From Steinernema hermaphroditum (Eukaryota > Nematoda > Chromadorea > Rhabditida > Steinernematidae): a stretch of DNA of 64,000 bases. The DNA lies in the NCBI GenBank assembly GCA_030435675.1, contig CM059622.1:7688001-7752000 (forward strand), read 5' to 3'. This document shows positions 10,362-21,441 of this stretch, piece after piece. The stretch's first letter is position 1. The number at the start of each line of letters is the position of its first letter. The translations under genes were made by a program, and so were the position numbers. The notes under the pieces were generated by a model. It saw nothing but the letters and a program-made list of their open reading frames with translations, was not told the origin of the DNA and ran no database searches.

Positions 10362-11983
10362 TCAGAGGAGATGGTGGGAGAGAGCGCGATAGAGCGTGTC
10401 CAGATCGGTCGCCTGCTGTATTCTCCACAAGGGGATCCTCTTCTGAAACGTGTACTTCCAGAGAGTGCCGGGGCGGGCTGGACGTACCTGGTCGGCGAGG
10501 GCCTGGGTGTCGGGCTGCATGGAGATGACGACGAAGGAACAGCCCTTGCCGAATTTGGTGCGGACGCGCTCGAGGACGGACTCCTTGGTCATCTTGACGG
10601 TGCTGTAAACGTTGTCGATATCGACGGCGGCAGCGAGGTCGCTGGCAACGAGCTTCGCGAGGCTCGTCATGAGGCCTTCGCCACTGAGGACGACGTTGGC
10701 GACGCGCGCAGAGCTGTCGGCGTCTGTGGCGGCGACGATCTGCAGACAGCGCTTGAAGCGGGCACTCCAGGCGCCGAGAACCTTCTCCATGAGCTCGAGG
10801 GCCTGTGCCCGCTCCGCGGCTGACACCTCACCCAGCTCTGTCAGGGGCGTCAGGGCTACGCCGCCGCGGCGCCACTCGGCGCCACTCTCATCGCGGTAGC
10901 GATTGTAGGCCTCGCGAACCTGCTGATATCGCGTCGCCACCTTCCGGAGCCAGTCAACGCCGCTCCGCATCGTGTGTGGCGGTGTGGTGCCACCGTCGGC
11001 TACAGAAGCGCCACCGTAACCGAGATCCTGCATGGCGTCGTCCAGGTTCGCATCCTCGATGTTCACCTGCTCACACTCGGAGACCTGGAGAGGAGATGCG
11101 TCAACGTGCTTTGGTGCGGGACTCACCTCGGCGCTTTCGACACCGAAGACGTCGGAGACGACGTGGGCGACGACGCGCTTCACGGCCTCCGTGAGCTTCG
11201 ACTCCTCCTTGGCGCAGGCGAGCATGAAGGTGGAGAAGGCGCAGACGTCCTCGAGGTCCCACACGAAGACGCGCTTATAAAACTCCTCGGGAGTGGCGGA
11301 TCCGTTGGGCGTCTTCTTCTTCTTCGACGCCTTCCCGGCCGACTTCTTCGCCTCGGCGCCACGAGGGGACACCTGCGAGGGCGACTTCGCCTCCGAGAGG
11401 ACGTTCTGTAGGAAAGGACTTAGCGAGGCCTCTGGAGATGGCCTACTGGGTAACTGGTGGCAGAGGGGAAGTAGGAGCCGAGCGAGGCGCCCGTGGCACC
11501 GTAGTAGCCGTTGCGGGCGGCGGCTCCACCGTAGCAGCCGCTGTAGGAAGCGTAATCGAAACCGGCGGCGGAGGGGTAGGCGGTGGCGGTGTAGGAGGAG
11601 GACGTCGCCGAGGGGAAGTAGCTGAAGCCGGCGGCGCTCCGGAGGCTCTGGTAGTAGCCGGGGCCGACGCCGTAGTTGGAGGCCGTCGCGGCGGCGTACG
11701 GGTGATTGTAATAGGAGCCGGCGATCATGCGCGTCGAATCTGAAGCGGAGCCGTCAGCGGAGGAGGAGGGGGGGGGAGCGCCGATTGGCTCCGATTTGGG
11801 CCGTGATTACCATAGGCGGTGGCGGCGTCCTGCATGACGGAAAGCGCCGAAGTCTGTTGGGCGGCGGCCGTAGCGGTCAGCGAACCCATCGGAGGCGCCT
11901 CGGCGGATGAGGCTAGGCCTTTCGGGTCGGAGGGGAGGACGCTCCAGACGGAGGAGCCGCGGTTTGGGTCTCCGAGGAGGTCT
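10362..11983 (-). CDS. eya-1: Eyes absent homologue (EYA domain protein)
   Basis: Transcription cofactor of the SIX/EYA network. Exons are 11983-11811, 11739-11447, 11405-11127, 11084-10488 and 10442-10362; intron phases agree. The 5' exon is unresolved (an ATG near 12332 is a candidate). The N-terminal half is rich in Tyr, Ser and Ala, as in EYA transactivation regions. A Lys-rich linker precedes the EYA domain, which runs from RVFVWDL to the end (VDWLRKVATRY, DNVYSTVKMTKESVLERV, PLWRIQQATDLDTLYRAL). The HAD-phosphatase motifs are degenerate: DLEDV stands where DLDET is canonical, and the GDG of motif III is replaced by SMQ. So tyrosine phosphatase activity is doubtful, while partner binding may be retained. 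About 474 residues are resolved, close to other EYA proteins. Confidence 0.9.
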
Positions 11984-12006
11984 CTGAAGCGGAAGCCACC
12001 AATCAC

Positions 12007-15000
12007 GACTGTTTACCCAATTCCGACGGATAATTGTCGGATTAATGGCGGGTCGTCGGGCGCCTTCTCCATCAAAAGGTGCCGCCCCGAGGAGACCCGC
12101 GGGGTCACTCGCAATTAACGGATTTGACGACCGTTCCTCGTCAGAGAGGGCCATTTAACGTTTTTGTGAGTTTGGGGATGCAACACTTGAGAGGGGCGGA
12201 GGTCGTTGAAATTTGGATTGGGACTGTGCTAAAGGATCGCCTGCTTCTGGAAGCATTGCACACGCCGGACAAAGGGAGATACTGTAGACAGGATCACCCC
12301 CGATCTCTATTTTGATATTCTGGGTGGACATGGCGACTCTAGGCAACGCCGGTATAGAGTGGGTAGGAATACAGATGTACACTTTCAGAAGGGGGGCTTT
12401 TTTGCAGGAGTTGGGACTTTTCTCGTTTAACGCGTGGCTCTCTACGACCGTCGTGTAGATAGGGAGTGGATACACTCCCGAAGGTGACTCTTTGGGGAAC
12501 TTACCTCGAGGGATCTCCGACGACGCTCGAATTTGCACGAAACGCACTGGAGGCTGATCTGTTCGCCTGAAAAGGGATCGATCAGAGAACGATTCAAGTC
12601 GGATCGTGGGCCGCAGTCGTCAGAGGTGCGCGAGATTCAGCATCTGTGCCGGGCGGAGGGCACCTGGGAGGGGCCAGGTGTGCGCTAGTGGTGGGGGCGT
12701 CGCTCCCGGCCCCAATTAGCGCAAAAGGGTCCGCCCGCGACGGGATTAGGCGGGCGGAGTCGTCGCCTCCGGACCGAAAAGCTCCTTGCGCCTTTGGCCT
12801 TCGGGCGCTAATCCCCGGCGGCGTCGGAAGACGTCTTCAGGAAACCCGAACCCCGCTGGACGCCGCCGGACGGCCTCCGCGCAGCCGGCCGTCGGTCAGG
12901 GCGGACAAATATTTGGCGGGGCCAAATGGCCGAAGGGGGTACGGTAGGCGGGGGGACGGCAGAGTTAATTGTGGGAAAACGGCGGACAAAAACGGAGTCG
13001 CGCAATCAGGCGTCGATTCTCAAATTTCGGCGACGACGTAACGACAACGCGGAGGGAAACGGTTAATCCGACGACTAATTGCGCTCCCAATTAGACTCGG
13101 CGGATGGCGGATTAGGGCTGTTTTGGCACTTGAGTGTCCTGAAGAGGGATTTGCCACGTTGACGGACTGGCAGGTTCAACAGACCTGCCCGAGAGGGGAC
13201 TTCCGAACCAGGGCCACCGTATCTGATGAAGAGCGCCACTCTCGTTCCTCCAAATTCACCTCTGAATGCCGAAGCTTCTTCTTCTTCTGAACAGAATCCC
13301 TTCCCCAGACACTACAGTACCCTTCCCGGGCGACACTTCCACGTCACCTCCACTTCGCACCTCGCTTCTCCTCGTCTTCCGGTGTTCGATTACGCGTGCG
13401 CGGTCAGAGGTGCGCGTCGCCATCTTGTCGACAAAAGCACTCCACTCCGAGTCAATATTTGTCCCCTTTTGTTCTCTCGGGGCACAGTCGACTGTCGGCA
13501 CCTTCCCCTACCGTACCCCCACTTCGGCGTGCATGTTTATCCAGCAGGAAGAGTCGATGGGGATTAAGCCGGTCATTATCCGGCAGGGGTCCCTGATTAG
13601 CATATCCCCCACGGTCGGACGGCGCTGCGAGTGGCGAAATCTCGCGCGCATGCATGACCCGTGAGTTTGTTTGCCGGCGCTGTGGGTGGCCCTGATCGCC
13701 TCGGCGACGACTGTCGAGGATGGGCCACGGGCGCAGGAGAGGATAAACATTGCGCAACGGACGCTGAAGTGACAAGCGAGGCTCTCGAGGACCAGCAGCA
13801 CGCCAGTTGCGAGCGGAGATAAGTCCCGAATGGCGTAATGCGATTAGGAGGGCTCGCGGGTACGGTAGTGGGGAGGGCGACTCGGATTCGGTCCACTGGC
13901 AGTTGCTTCGAATCGCTTCGAGTCACTTTGACCCGGAAAGCAAAGGCACTTTCGGGAGATGTCTTTCCAAATCGGGACCTCTTCGAGGATTTTCTTGGAG
14001 TGACCCGAAGAGAAGGCCTCCTCTGGGGCCTAACGGTTTCTTCAAAGCGGCTGCGAACACGACAACTGTCTCGGTGTCGACCGTGTCCAGGTCTGCTCCA
14101 CGAGAACCGGCCGGCGCCTCCAGAACAGGCCTGTTTCCCGCAAAGAGGATTCGATTTCACGGCGGCGGATCAGGCGCGGATCGGGGCGGAGGAGGCGCCG
14201 GGGCAGAATCGGGCGATGACAACGAAGAACATGATCCTACGAAACTGAGAAGCCGAGGCGCACGCTCCATTTTCACCCGGGGCGGTCCCTTCCCACCCAA
14301 AAGTGAGCCTAACCTGGTCCTGCTGGTCGAGTTGGAGCATTCTGGATTCAGGGCTGCTCGGGGTCCCGGAGCGACCGATGGCGGAGTCGTTGAGAGGGCG
14401 AAAGGGGCAGCGGGTGGCAAGAGGCCCTCCGCTTTGCGAATATCCACCGCTTCGACGCTCTCTTTCTCTGCCTTCTCTGCGCCCGATTCTCTCTCGCCTA
14501 CCGTACCCCTGCCTTTCGAGAGCGGCTTCCTCCAACCAGCGGTTCCACAAGGCCTCTTCCCTCCCGTTTTGTGTCCGTTCAGGAGGAGGTCGCCTATTCC
14601 GAGGTCTTTCTGCTCCGAGCACATCGTTTGAATCCACTCACAGCCTAACCACCGGCTCCTTATTTGCCCTCCATTAGCGACTTCGATCGGCCAGCTGACG
14701 TTTGTTTGCGTTTCGCTACCGTATGTCCCGTCCACGACGCATGGATTCCCCTTCGAGGGCACTCCAGCCCCCGGATCGTCTTTCAAAATATCGATTCGGA
14801 GACGTCGCCGTCGAATCGCCGCTTTTCCCTCGAAAGTGGCCGGGCAACGTCGCCGTTTTGCTAGAAGAAGGCCCAGGGCCTTCAGACTTGATTGTCTTAT
14901 CCGAGTGTTTAGACGAAGGTTGCGGTAGTGTCACCCTGCATCCAAGACTCGTGTTTGGATTTCCCTCAAAATAATTGCAGGAAGAGAACAATACTGCTTC

Positions 15001-15528
15001 TGGAAACCGCTCTCTTCCCCCACAGACTCTAAGAAGCCTAGATCTGGGACTGCAGTTCTCGCGTTCTGCTCTTCTTTTACAGTAGTCACTAAATGCGCCC
15101 ACAGATAGTCAATTCGATTTTTGTCTGCCAAACATGCAATACAAACCATTTTTTTGAGCAGACACGTGCAAAATCGGTCGGTTTCCTTTTGTCTCCCACC
15201 GCTTCACACCGATTCATACCACAGAATGATTGTCTGCCAGACAGAAGGCGAAGTGTCAGTCTCTTTGTGAGGGATTTTTGAGGCGATCTGCGTACCGTAG
15301 AGCCATTGACTGACTTCACTACATCTCGAAGTCACTAGAAGATCTAAAGTAGAAATCGTCCATGCTTCCTTCAGTGACTTCACTATGTGAAAGAGACTTC
15401 ATTTCCTAATGAGTGCAAGTAGACGCGCAGCCCTAAGGGTATCCAGTTTCCCGGCGGGACCACTTGTATGCCACCTCGGCGCACCTTCGGTGTTTACATT
15501 CGCCCTCTGCGGACGTCCATCAGAACTG
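12007..15528. other. Upstream region of eya, no gene supported
   Basis: GC-rich sequence of about 3.5 kb with several open frames (for example 13807-14631) that lack recognisable domains and splice logic. It includes a candidate first exon of eya near 12332-12310. Repeated CTACCGTA/TACGGTAG words occur (for example near 13860, 14500 and 14718). It probably holds eya regulatory DNA, by position only. Confidence 0.4.
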
Positions 15529-15534
15529 TTTATT
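15529..15534 (-). terminator. Poly(A) signal of the C-type lectin gene
   Basis: AATAAA on the minus strand about 120 nt beyond the stop codon of the lectin gene. Confidence 0.5.
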
Positions 15535-15654
15535 AGTGCACGCGTTACATCATCGTCTGTTTATCGCGATTTCGGAGAGTTACGGAGAACTACGACGGGA
15601 GGACTACGGTCAGGCATACGGTACATGTATATACAGAGGAGGGCCGGAAGGGTC

Positions 15655-16697
15655 TCAGGGCACGGGGAGACACCAGCCGGGGGCGCCGTTCGGACAGCTT
15701 CTTGTCCAACAGTCGAGGTCGTCGGGGATACAGCGCTCCGCCGAGGAGCATCGGTGGCCGAAGACGCACGGCGACGCGAGGCAGCAGCGCCGCGCCTGGT
15801 GCACCGTCGGCGGACTCGCCGTCACCTGCACTGAAACAGGAGCCGAGTTAGGGGAAACCGTTCTGATTCTATCGTTGTGGTTGATCCTGATTCACACGTC
15901 TTCTGTTCAGGAGTCCTGAACAGAAGACGTGTTGTCTTCTGACCCCATTCCAGAAAAGGGGGCGCCCTCAAGAGACCCCTCCCACCCACTGACCGGTCTG
16001 CTGCTGGGCAGGGCGGTGCTTGAGGTACTTCTTGCAGAGGCCGGAATATCCGGAGGCGTAGGCGCAGTCCCACTCGTTCCAGCTGCCCTCGGGACGGTCG
16101 AAGTCGAGCCACATGGTCAGGCAGAGGTCGGTCCCGGACGGAGGCTCTGCAAAGCGGAGAAGAGGCGCGTCAGGGAAGAAGCGCCGCGGCTAGACTACGA
16201 AGACGCCTACCACCTCGGAATCCTTCGCTATGGCGTCCCACGGAACCATCGTTCCACTCGTAGGCGCCCGTCTTCGTCAACCGCACCAGGCGTCCCAGCC
16301 ACACCGTCGGTACTGAGAGGTTCGCCTTCTTCACCACCTCTGCAAAGAGGTCTCTCTAATTGAAGGACAGTTCTGGAATACACCCAGAAACCAGAATCTG
16401 GACCCAGGGACGAGGAGAGGAAGGGAACGCACCGAAGGCGAAGTAGTTCTCGTACTCGTCGACGAGGGAGGCGAGGTGGGCGCCGTGGCGCTGGCAGAAG
16501 CGGTCGGCCTCGGGCCAGCGGAGACGCTGCTCGATGACGAAGAAGCAGCTCTTAGTGCGGTCGTAGCGGATCCAGCCGCGGGGGCACTCGGCCCCGGCGG
16601 AGGGTTGTCGCTCGCCGCGGCTCCGGCCTTCGGAGGCGCCGAACACGGCCTCCGGGAAAAGCGCCAGGGCGAGGAGCGCGAGGAGAAGAGGCGGCAT
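15655..16697 (-). CDS. Secreted C-type lectin with cysteine-rich tail
   Basis: Predicted 239-residue secreted protein. Exons are 16697-16433, 16339-16214, 16146-15994 and 15830-15655; every intron is in phase 1 and begins with GT and ends with AG. A signal peptide (MPPLLLALLALALFPEAVFG) is followed by a C-type lectin domain: CPRGWIRYDRTKSCFF, WPEADRFCQRHGAHLASL, VWLGRLVRLTKTGAYEWNDGS, an EPP motif and LCLTMW...WNEWDC ending near Cys-Lys-Lys-Tyr. The WND-like calcium motif is partly kept and the EPN/QPD position reads EPP, so sugar binding is uncertain. The last exon encodes a tail with eight cysteines (CC...C...C...C...C...C...C), which may fold as a separate small domain. Nematode CLEC proteins often act in innate immunity or cuticle biology. 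Confidence 0.88.
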
Positions 16698-18703
16698 CGC
16701 GGCGCGGAGTCCGGCTCCAGAGTGTTTGTTTATGTCGGGAGGCGTCGGGTATCGGCCGTTCCTCCGCACCATAAACATTGGAGCGCGTTTCGTCTTCTGG
16801 AAAGGTGAAAGGTCGCCCGAATGTTCGCCGCCTTACGTGCCACCGGAGAGTTTAAAGTGCGCCGTTAGGCATTCGGCAGCACCGGGCTCGCCCGCGAACG
16901 TTTCCGAAATCTTTGGCTTCCCGTGGAACTGTTTCCGAGGGTCTAAAGTATTCCGGAAGCAGCGGGCGCCTCCCACCGGCATGTTCCTGCTCGGAGACCC
17001 TACGGAGACGTCCCCAGAAGACCGTCACCACTCTGCTTCAAGAAGGACGGGACTCTCGGAAAGTGGCCTCCGAAGACGCGCGACCAAAATCTCACGTCGA
17101 TCAAAGAGAACGACTCGGAACTCTTCTTTGTGGCGTAAAAAAAAGACTTTTTTTGTTCGGAGACGATTGCAGACGGCGACAAAAAGTGCACTTTGGGGCA
17201 CCACAATTCCGAATCCACTTGGCCAACAGGGCCGCAGAGGAGGTTCAGGAGGGAGACTCAGACTATTGATGGGAGACTCAGACATGCACTTTGGCTAAGT
17301 CTAGACAGTTTCAAACGCATGCAGGACATGTTTATCATTCGTATATTGGTCGTGCGCACTCCAGTGGCTGTAACTCGAGAGGACAGAGTCCTGCTCTAGG
17401 GCACCTTTGGGCCTTGCACTTCTGCAGACCCTCTGCATAAAACCGGAATTCAGCGGCCCTTCAGAACGCTTCCCTGCTCATGAAATATGCCGGCCCCTCG
17501 GGCATTTGTCTTTTCCTGCCACGTTGTAATCCGAAGTCCGTTTGCAACAACTCTCTGCACCTCTCATGGTCAGTTGCTGTCGTGGAACCCGATCGCCCCA
17601 TCTTGCCGGACATCTTGTTTCCCCTCGGATGCTATGCTCCGAAGTCTCCCCGGTGGTCAAAACAGCCATTAAAAACGTCCCTCCAGACGGCGACTCTTAG
17701 GCGAGTAAACTCTACACGCGCGCCGCTTTACACCTCCGATCCTCGAGGCACCTCCGACAGCCGCCGACCGTCGGCGTCACCGAATAGTATAGTGGGCCTT
17801 CGTGGCCACTCACGCTCTGCGGAGGCATGCGAGGGCGATCGGAATGTCAGGGCTGCTCGCCGAAAGGACGTGGGTCCTACGGGGAAACAGGCGATCGGAC
17901 AACAAAAACAAAGCTGGTCAGAGGTCAGAGGGGATTTATACGATGTTTGTGCGGCGTGTGGATAACGAGGATACAATTAGACACAAATAGAAGTGCTTAA
18001 TTGTACGTGCCGAAATGTAGATATGTACTAGAAGCAACGTTTCTGGAAACGCAGTAACCTCAGCTATGGTTGGATCCGTCGATCTTCGGAGTTCTTCTTC
18101 AGATGGCCAAGAGTTGTTTTTCTCTGAGATTTGTTTCTAATTTTACACACAAGTACTTCTTGTCAGCTGTGGCAAATCAGCTGAGCGAAAAACGACGCCT
18201 CAGAAAGCTCGAATTAGGATGAGGGGAGTCGTCTAGAAGTGCACAGAGAGCTCTCCCGCAACATGACATCTCCAAAACATCCGAGACCAAACAGCGTTTC
18301 GCATCAAAGAGCTCCCGAAGTGATCGGCTCGGGAGTTCGGATGACTGCACCCCGAGGACCGCGCCTTCGAGCCTCCGGACCATCTCTGAAACTCGTTCCA
18401 AGAGTCAATTCTGTGACCACTTCGTGTCACCTTACCGCCGCTCTACAGATCTCCGAAGACCAGTTGAGATGCACCACTAAACAGCCTTCCCTTCCTCCGA
18501 TCACTCGGCCTCGAAAAGGAACTCCGCCTCGACCGGTCCCGTCGCACGGACCGTAATCCCGAGGACAAACACCAAAGCGATCGCCGCGGATCCATAAATC
18601 GCCGCTGCATGGGGCCCCCGGCGCCCTCCGCGAAGGTGGGAGGAGGCTGAACGCGGCAGGCCACGAGGCCGAGGCCCCCGGGGGCTTCATTGCCCGCGGC
18701 AAA
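16698..18703. other. Divergent intergenic region
   Basis: About 2 kb between the lectin gene (minus) and the LAPTM-like gene (plus). Open frames such as 17480-17965 have no recognisable domains. Nothing else was identified. Confidence 0.4.
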
Positions 18704-20857
18704 ATGAACAACACCAGTCGCATCTGTTGCTGCAATCTCAGGGTTTGTTCTTTTCCTCCACTTCATGATCACCCTCTGACCCTTCGGTCCTTCGCACGAT
18801 CCCTCCGGCCATCTAGATTACTGTAATCTCCCCAGTTCTGTCTCTTCTCGACATCTTTTCTCGAATGACCCATCTTCCAAAGAAGATTAGATGTGCACTG
18901 ACTGGCGGCAAACAAGTCAGCACCCCGAACCGTTTTCTAGAAGAAGGGTTACTGTACCTTCCCTGACCTCTATTCATCCCCAAGTTTTTAAGGACTCTTA
19001 ATCAGGGCTGTAGAGAGCGTGGTTCCACTTGGTCACCTTCTCTCCGAACGATCTTCCAAGTGAAGAGACGGACCCTTCGGATTCTCGTCGCCCAAAACAA
19101 AAATACTTTAATCGAATCTGCGAGGCGCCCGCCTAGAAGGGACGGAGGAAACAAAAGGGCGATTTCTATGTCCGCGTGTGAGTGATCGAGCCGCGAAGGT
19201 CGAATTAGGAGTGCGCCTAATTGGGGAACGCAAGTTCCGTCTAGGCGACCGTTTGTGCGCGATGGAGCACTTTGTAGCCGATGCGGCGATTCTAGGGCTA
19301 GCCGAGTCCATGGCTCCGCTCGGGTGCAGGCTGAACGGGAGATCTTTTTTGATCGAAACGTTCCTCTGCTTTGTCTCCGCCGGCGGCGTTCCTATGGGCG
19401 CACGAATAATTCATCGGCGCCTTCTCGTGACTCAGCGGCCTCTTCCCCGAATCCCCCCTCCTCTCCTTCTTCGCCCCTTCCTCCCGATGACTTCACCCTC
19501 TTTCATCTCGGTCCCGCCAACCCCTTTCGTGTTGAGACCATGTCCCTTTCAGGCAGCGGGGATCATCGTCGCCTTCGTCGAGTTCCTCCTCGTCGTCCTC
19601 GCCGTCTATGGCCTCATCTACAACTACTACATCTTCGGATCCTCCTACGCGCTATGGTTCATTGTCGGTGAGTCCCGTCCAATCGCTGCGGGACCCTTTC
19701 TCTCTGCAGGCATAATCAGCGTCATCATCATCCTGATCGCCATCGTCCTCCTCCTCTACGCGATCAAGAAGGAGAGCGCCCGGCTCCTCTTCCCCCACCT
19801 TAGCGCCCAGGTAACCCTTCTCTTCCCTGTGGGACCCTCCGGTCGCGCTTCCTCGGCCCTCGTTCTCGGAGGCCGTGGGATATTCCCACCCCTAACCCGA
19901 AAAGTCGTTTGTTTTCTTTGAGCTCTTTCCTGGAAGGACGATCTTCTTGGCTTCACTGGAAGGCATTTGGGGAGTTCCTCTCTACAGGAGACTACAGGAT
20001 ACTGTATTCGAAGGGGCCAATTAACTTTTTGGGAACGGATCTGAGCTGTCCGTTCCCACTCAAACAAACGCCTCCATTTTTTTCGGCCAAAGAGCCTCCG
20101 GAAGACACCTCCGCGTCTTCGCCCTCCCACCTGGCGTTTTTTTTGCAAATCGGCGACGTTCTCGAAGCTGCCGACAGGTGCCCGATCCGATCGATTCCGC
20201 GGCCGCGTCGTCGATCTCGAAACTTGCCCTCTTTCGCCCTCGAGCGACGCGGCGGCGGTCCGATGGGTTGCTGCTTCTGTCCCATGTGGTTTCGGAATGT
20301 GGAGCGAAAGGAGGAGAAGAGACTCTCCGTGTGCCAGGTCCCCTCCAGAAGCCGCCGCCACTAACCGCGTCTTTCAGGTCTTCCTCATCCTCTTCCTGCT
20401 CATCGTCGCGCTCGTCGTCGGCCTTCTGCTCCTCTTCGGCGCCTACAAGGGCATCCGACGCCTCCTCGGCCACGGCGGCTACGACATGACCGATGACGGT
20501 GGGCGTCGAGGCGCCGCCGGTCCTTCTACGCTCTCTTTCAGCCACTATCACCCTCGGCTACACGATCATCGCCGTCTACCTCTTCATCGCCATCCTCGAG
20601 ATCTTCTTCTTCATCATCATCTACAAGCTCTACAAGTCAGTACTTCCCCCCCCCCCCCTTCTCCCCTGATTTCCTCGGGAAACTTCAGGTACTTCAAGGA
20701 GTACAAGCTCATCCCGAACAAGGACCCTTTCCTGATCGAGGTGGGCAAGGACGCGGAGGTGTACACGGCGCAGTGGCAGTCGCCCTCCCCGAAGTCGAAC
20801 TACATGTACCGCGGCTCCCCTGACGCCGGTGACATCTACCCCTACGGACCGCAGTAG
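18704..20857 (+). CDS. Four-helix membrane protein, LAPTM-like nematode family
   Basis: Predicted 212-residue membrane protein with four hydrophobic helices. Exons are 18704-18742, 19553-19667, 19710-19810, 20378-20498, 20542-20635 and 20689-20857; phases (0, 1, 0, 1, 2) agree throughout. The 13-residue first exon ends in a cysteine cluster (MNNTSRICCCNLR) and is joined across an 810-nt intron to helix 1 (GIIVAFVEFLLVVLAVYG). Helices 2 (ISVIIILIAIVLLLYAI), 3 (FLILFLLIVALVVGLLLLFG) and 4 (YTIIAVYLFIAILEIFFFII) follow, then a Pro/Tyr-rich cytosolic tail ending YPYGPQ. The N-terminal cysteines followed by a first helix resemble LAPTM4/5-type lysosomal proteins; tail tyrosines could serve as sorting signals. 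The first exon is the weakest part, since it rests on phase and motif only. Confidence 0.75.
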
Positions 20858-21441
20858 GCCCACCGCACGACTCGATAAACCATAAAACGCCTGGATTTAT
20901 TGGGATCACACGGCACAGACGAGTCGTCAAGCGTGTGCACGATGGATGAGTTGTTTTTGCGGACGGTGGAGGCGTATGCGCCCGAGGGTTGCGTCCTCGG
21001 GAGGGCATCTCCGATAGGAACACATCTGGGCCCTACCATTCGAAGCCGCCTATGTTTGGCTAGGAAGTAGAGGTCAGGACTGTCCTCTGTTTGAGATCTG
21101 AAAGTGTTTGGTTTGCTCTTCGACACGTAGATGGAGGCTCTCCTCGCTGTCTTCCTAGCGCTGTGGAAACGGGAAGGTGCAGACCCTTTCAGTCGATTCT
21201 CCGAATCGGAGTTTCAGGCAGTGCGCTCTAAAAAAGTTGCCGTAGGGAATCATTATTCACCACGGGAACTAATTGCGTCTAATTGCGGCTGTTTTGCATC
21301 CTTAACGTGGCCGGGAATTTCCCACAGACTGCAGGTGACTTCAGAAAGGAGCGATACTTGGTCGCCTTCCGAAGTGAGTTTATCAAATGGTGCCACACGG
21401 CTATCTCCTGCAGTTCCAAAACCCAAACACACATGGAGGTC
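20858..21441. other. Convergent intergenic region
   Basis: Lies between the stop codons of the LAPTM-like gene and the DEG/ENaC gene. It should hold both 3' UTRs. No other feature was seen. Confidence 0.4.

Noticed and set aside
13807..14631. Long + strand open frame (about 270 codons) upstream of eya
   Set aside because: No domain, odd composition typical of GC-rich antisense frames, and no splice or start context.
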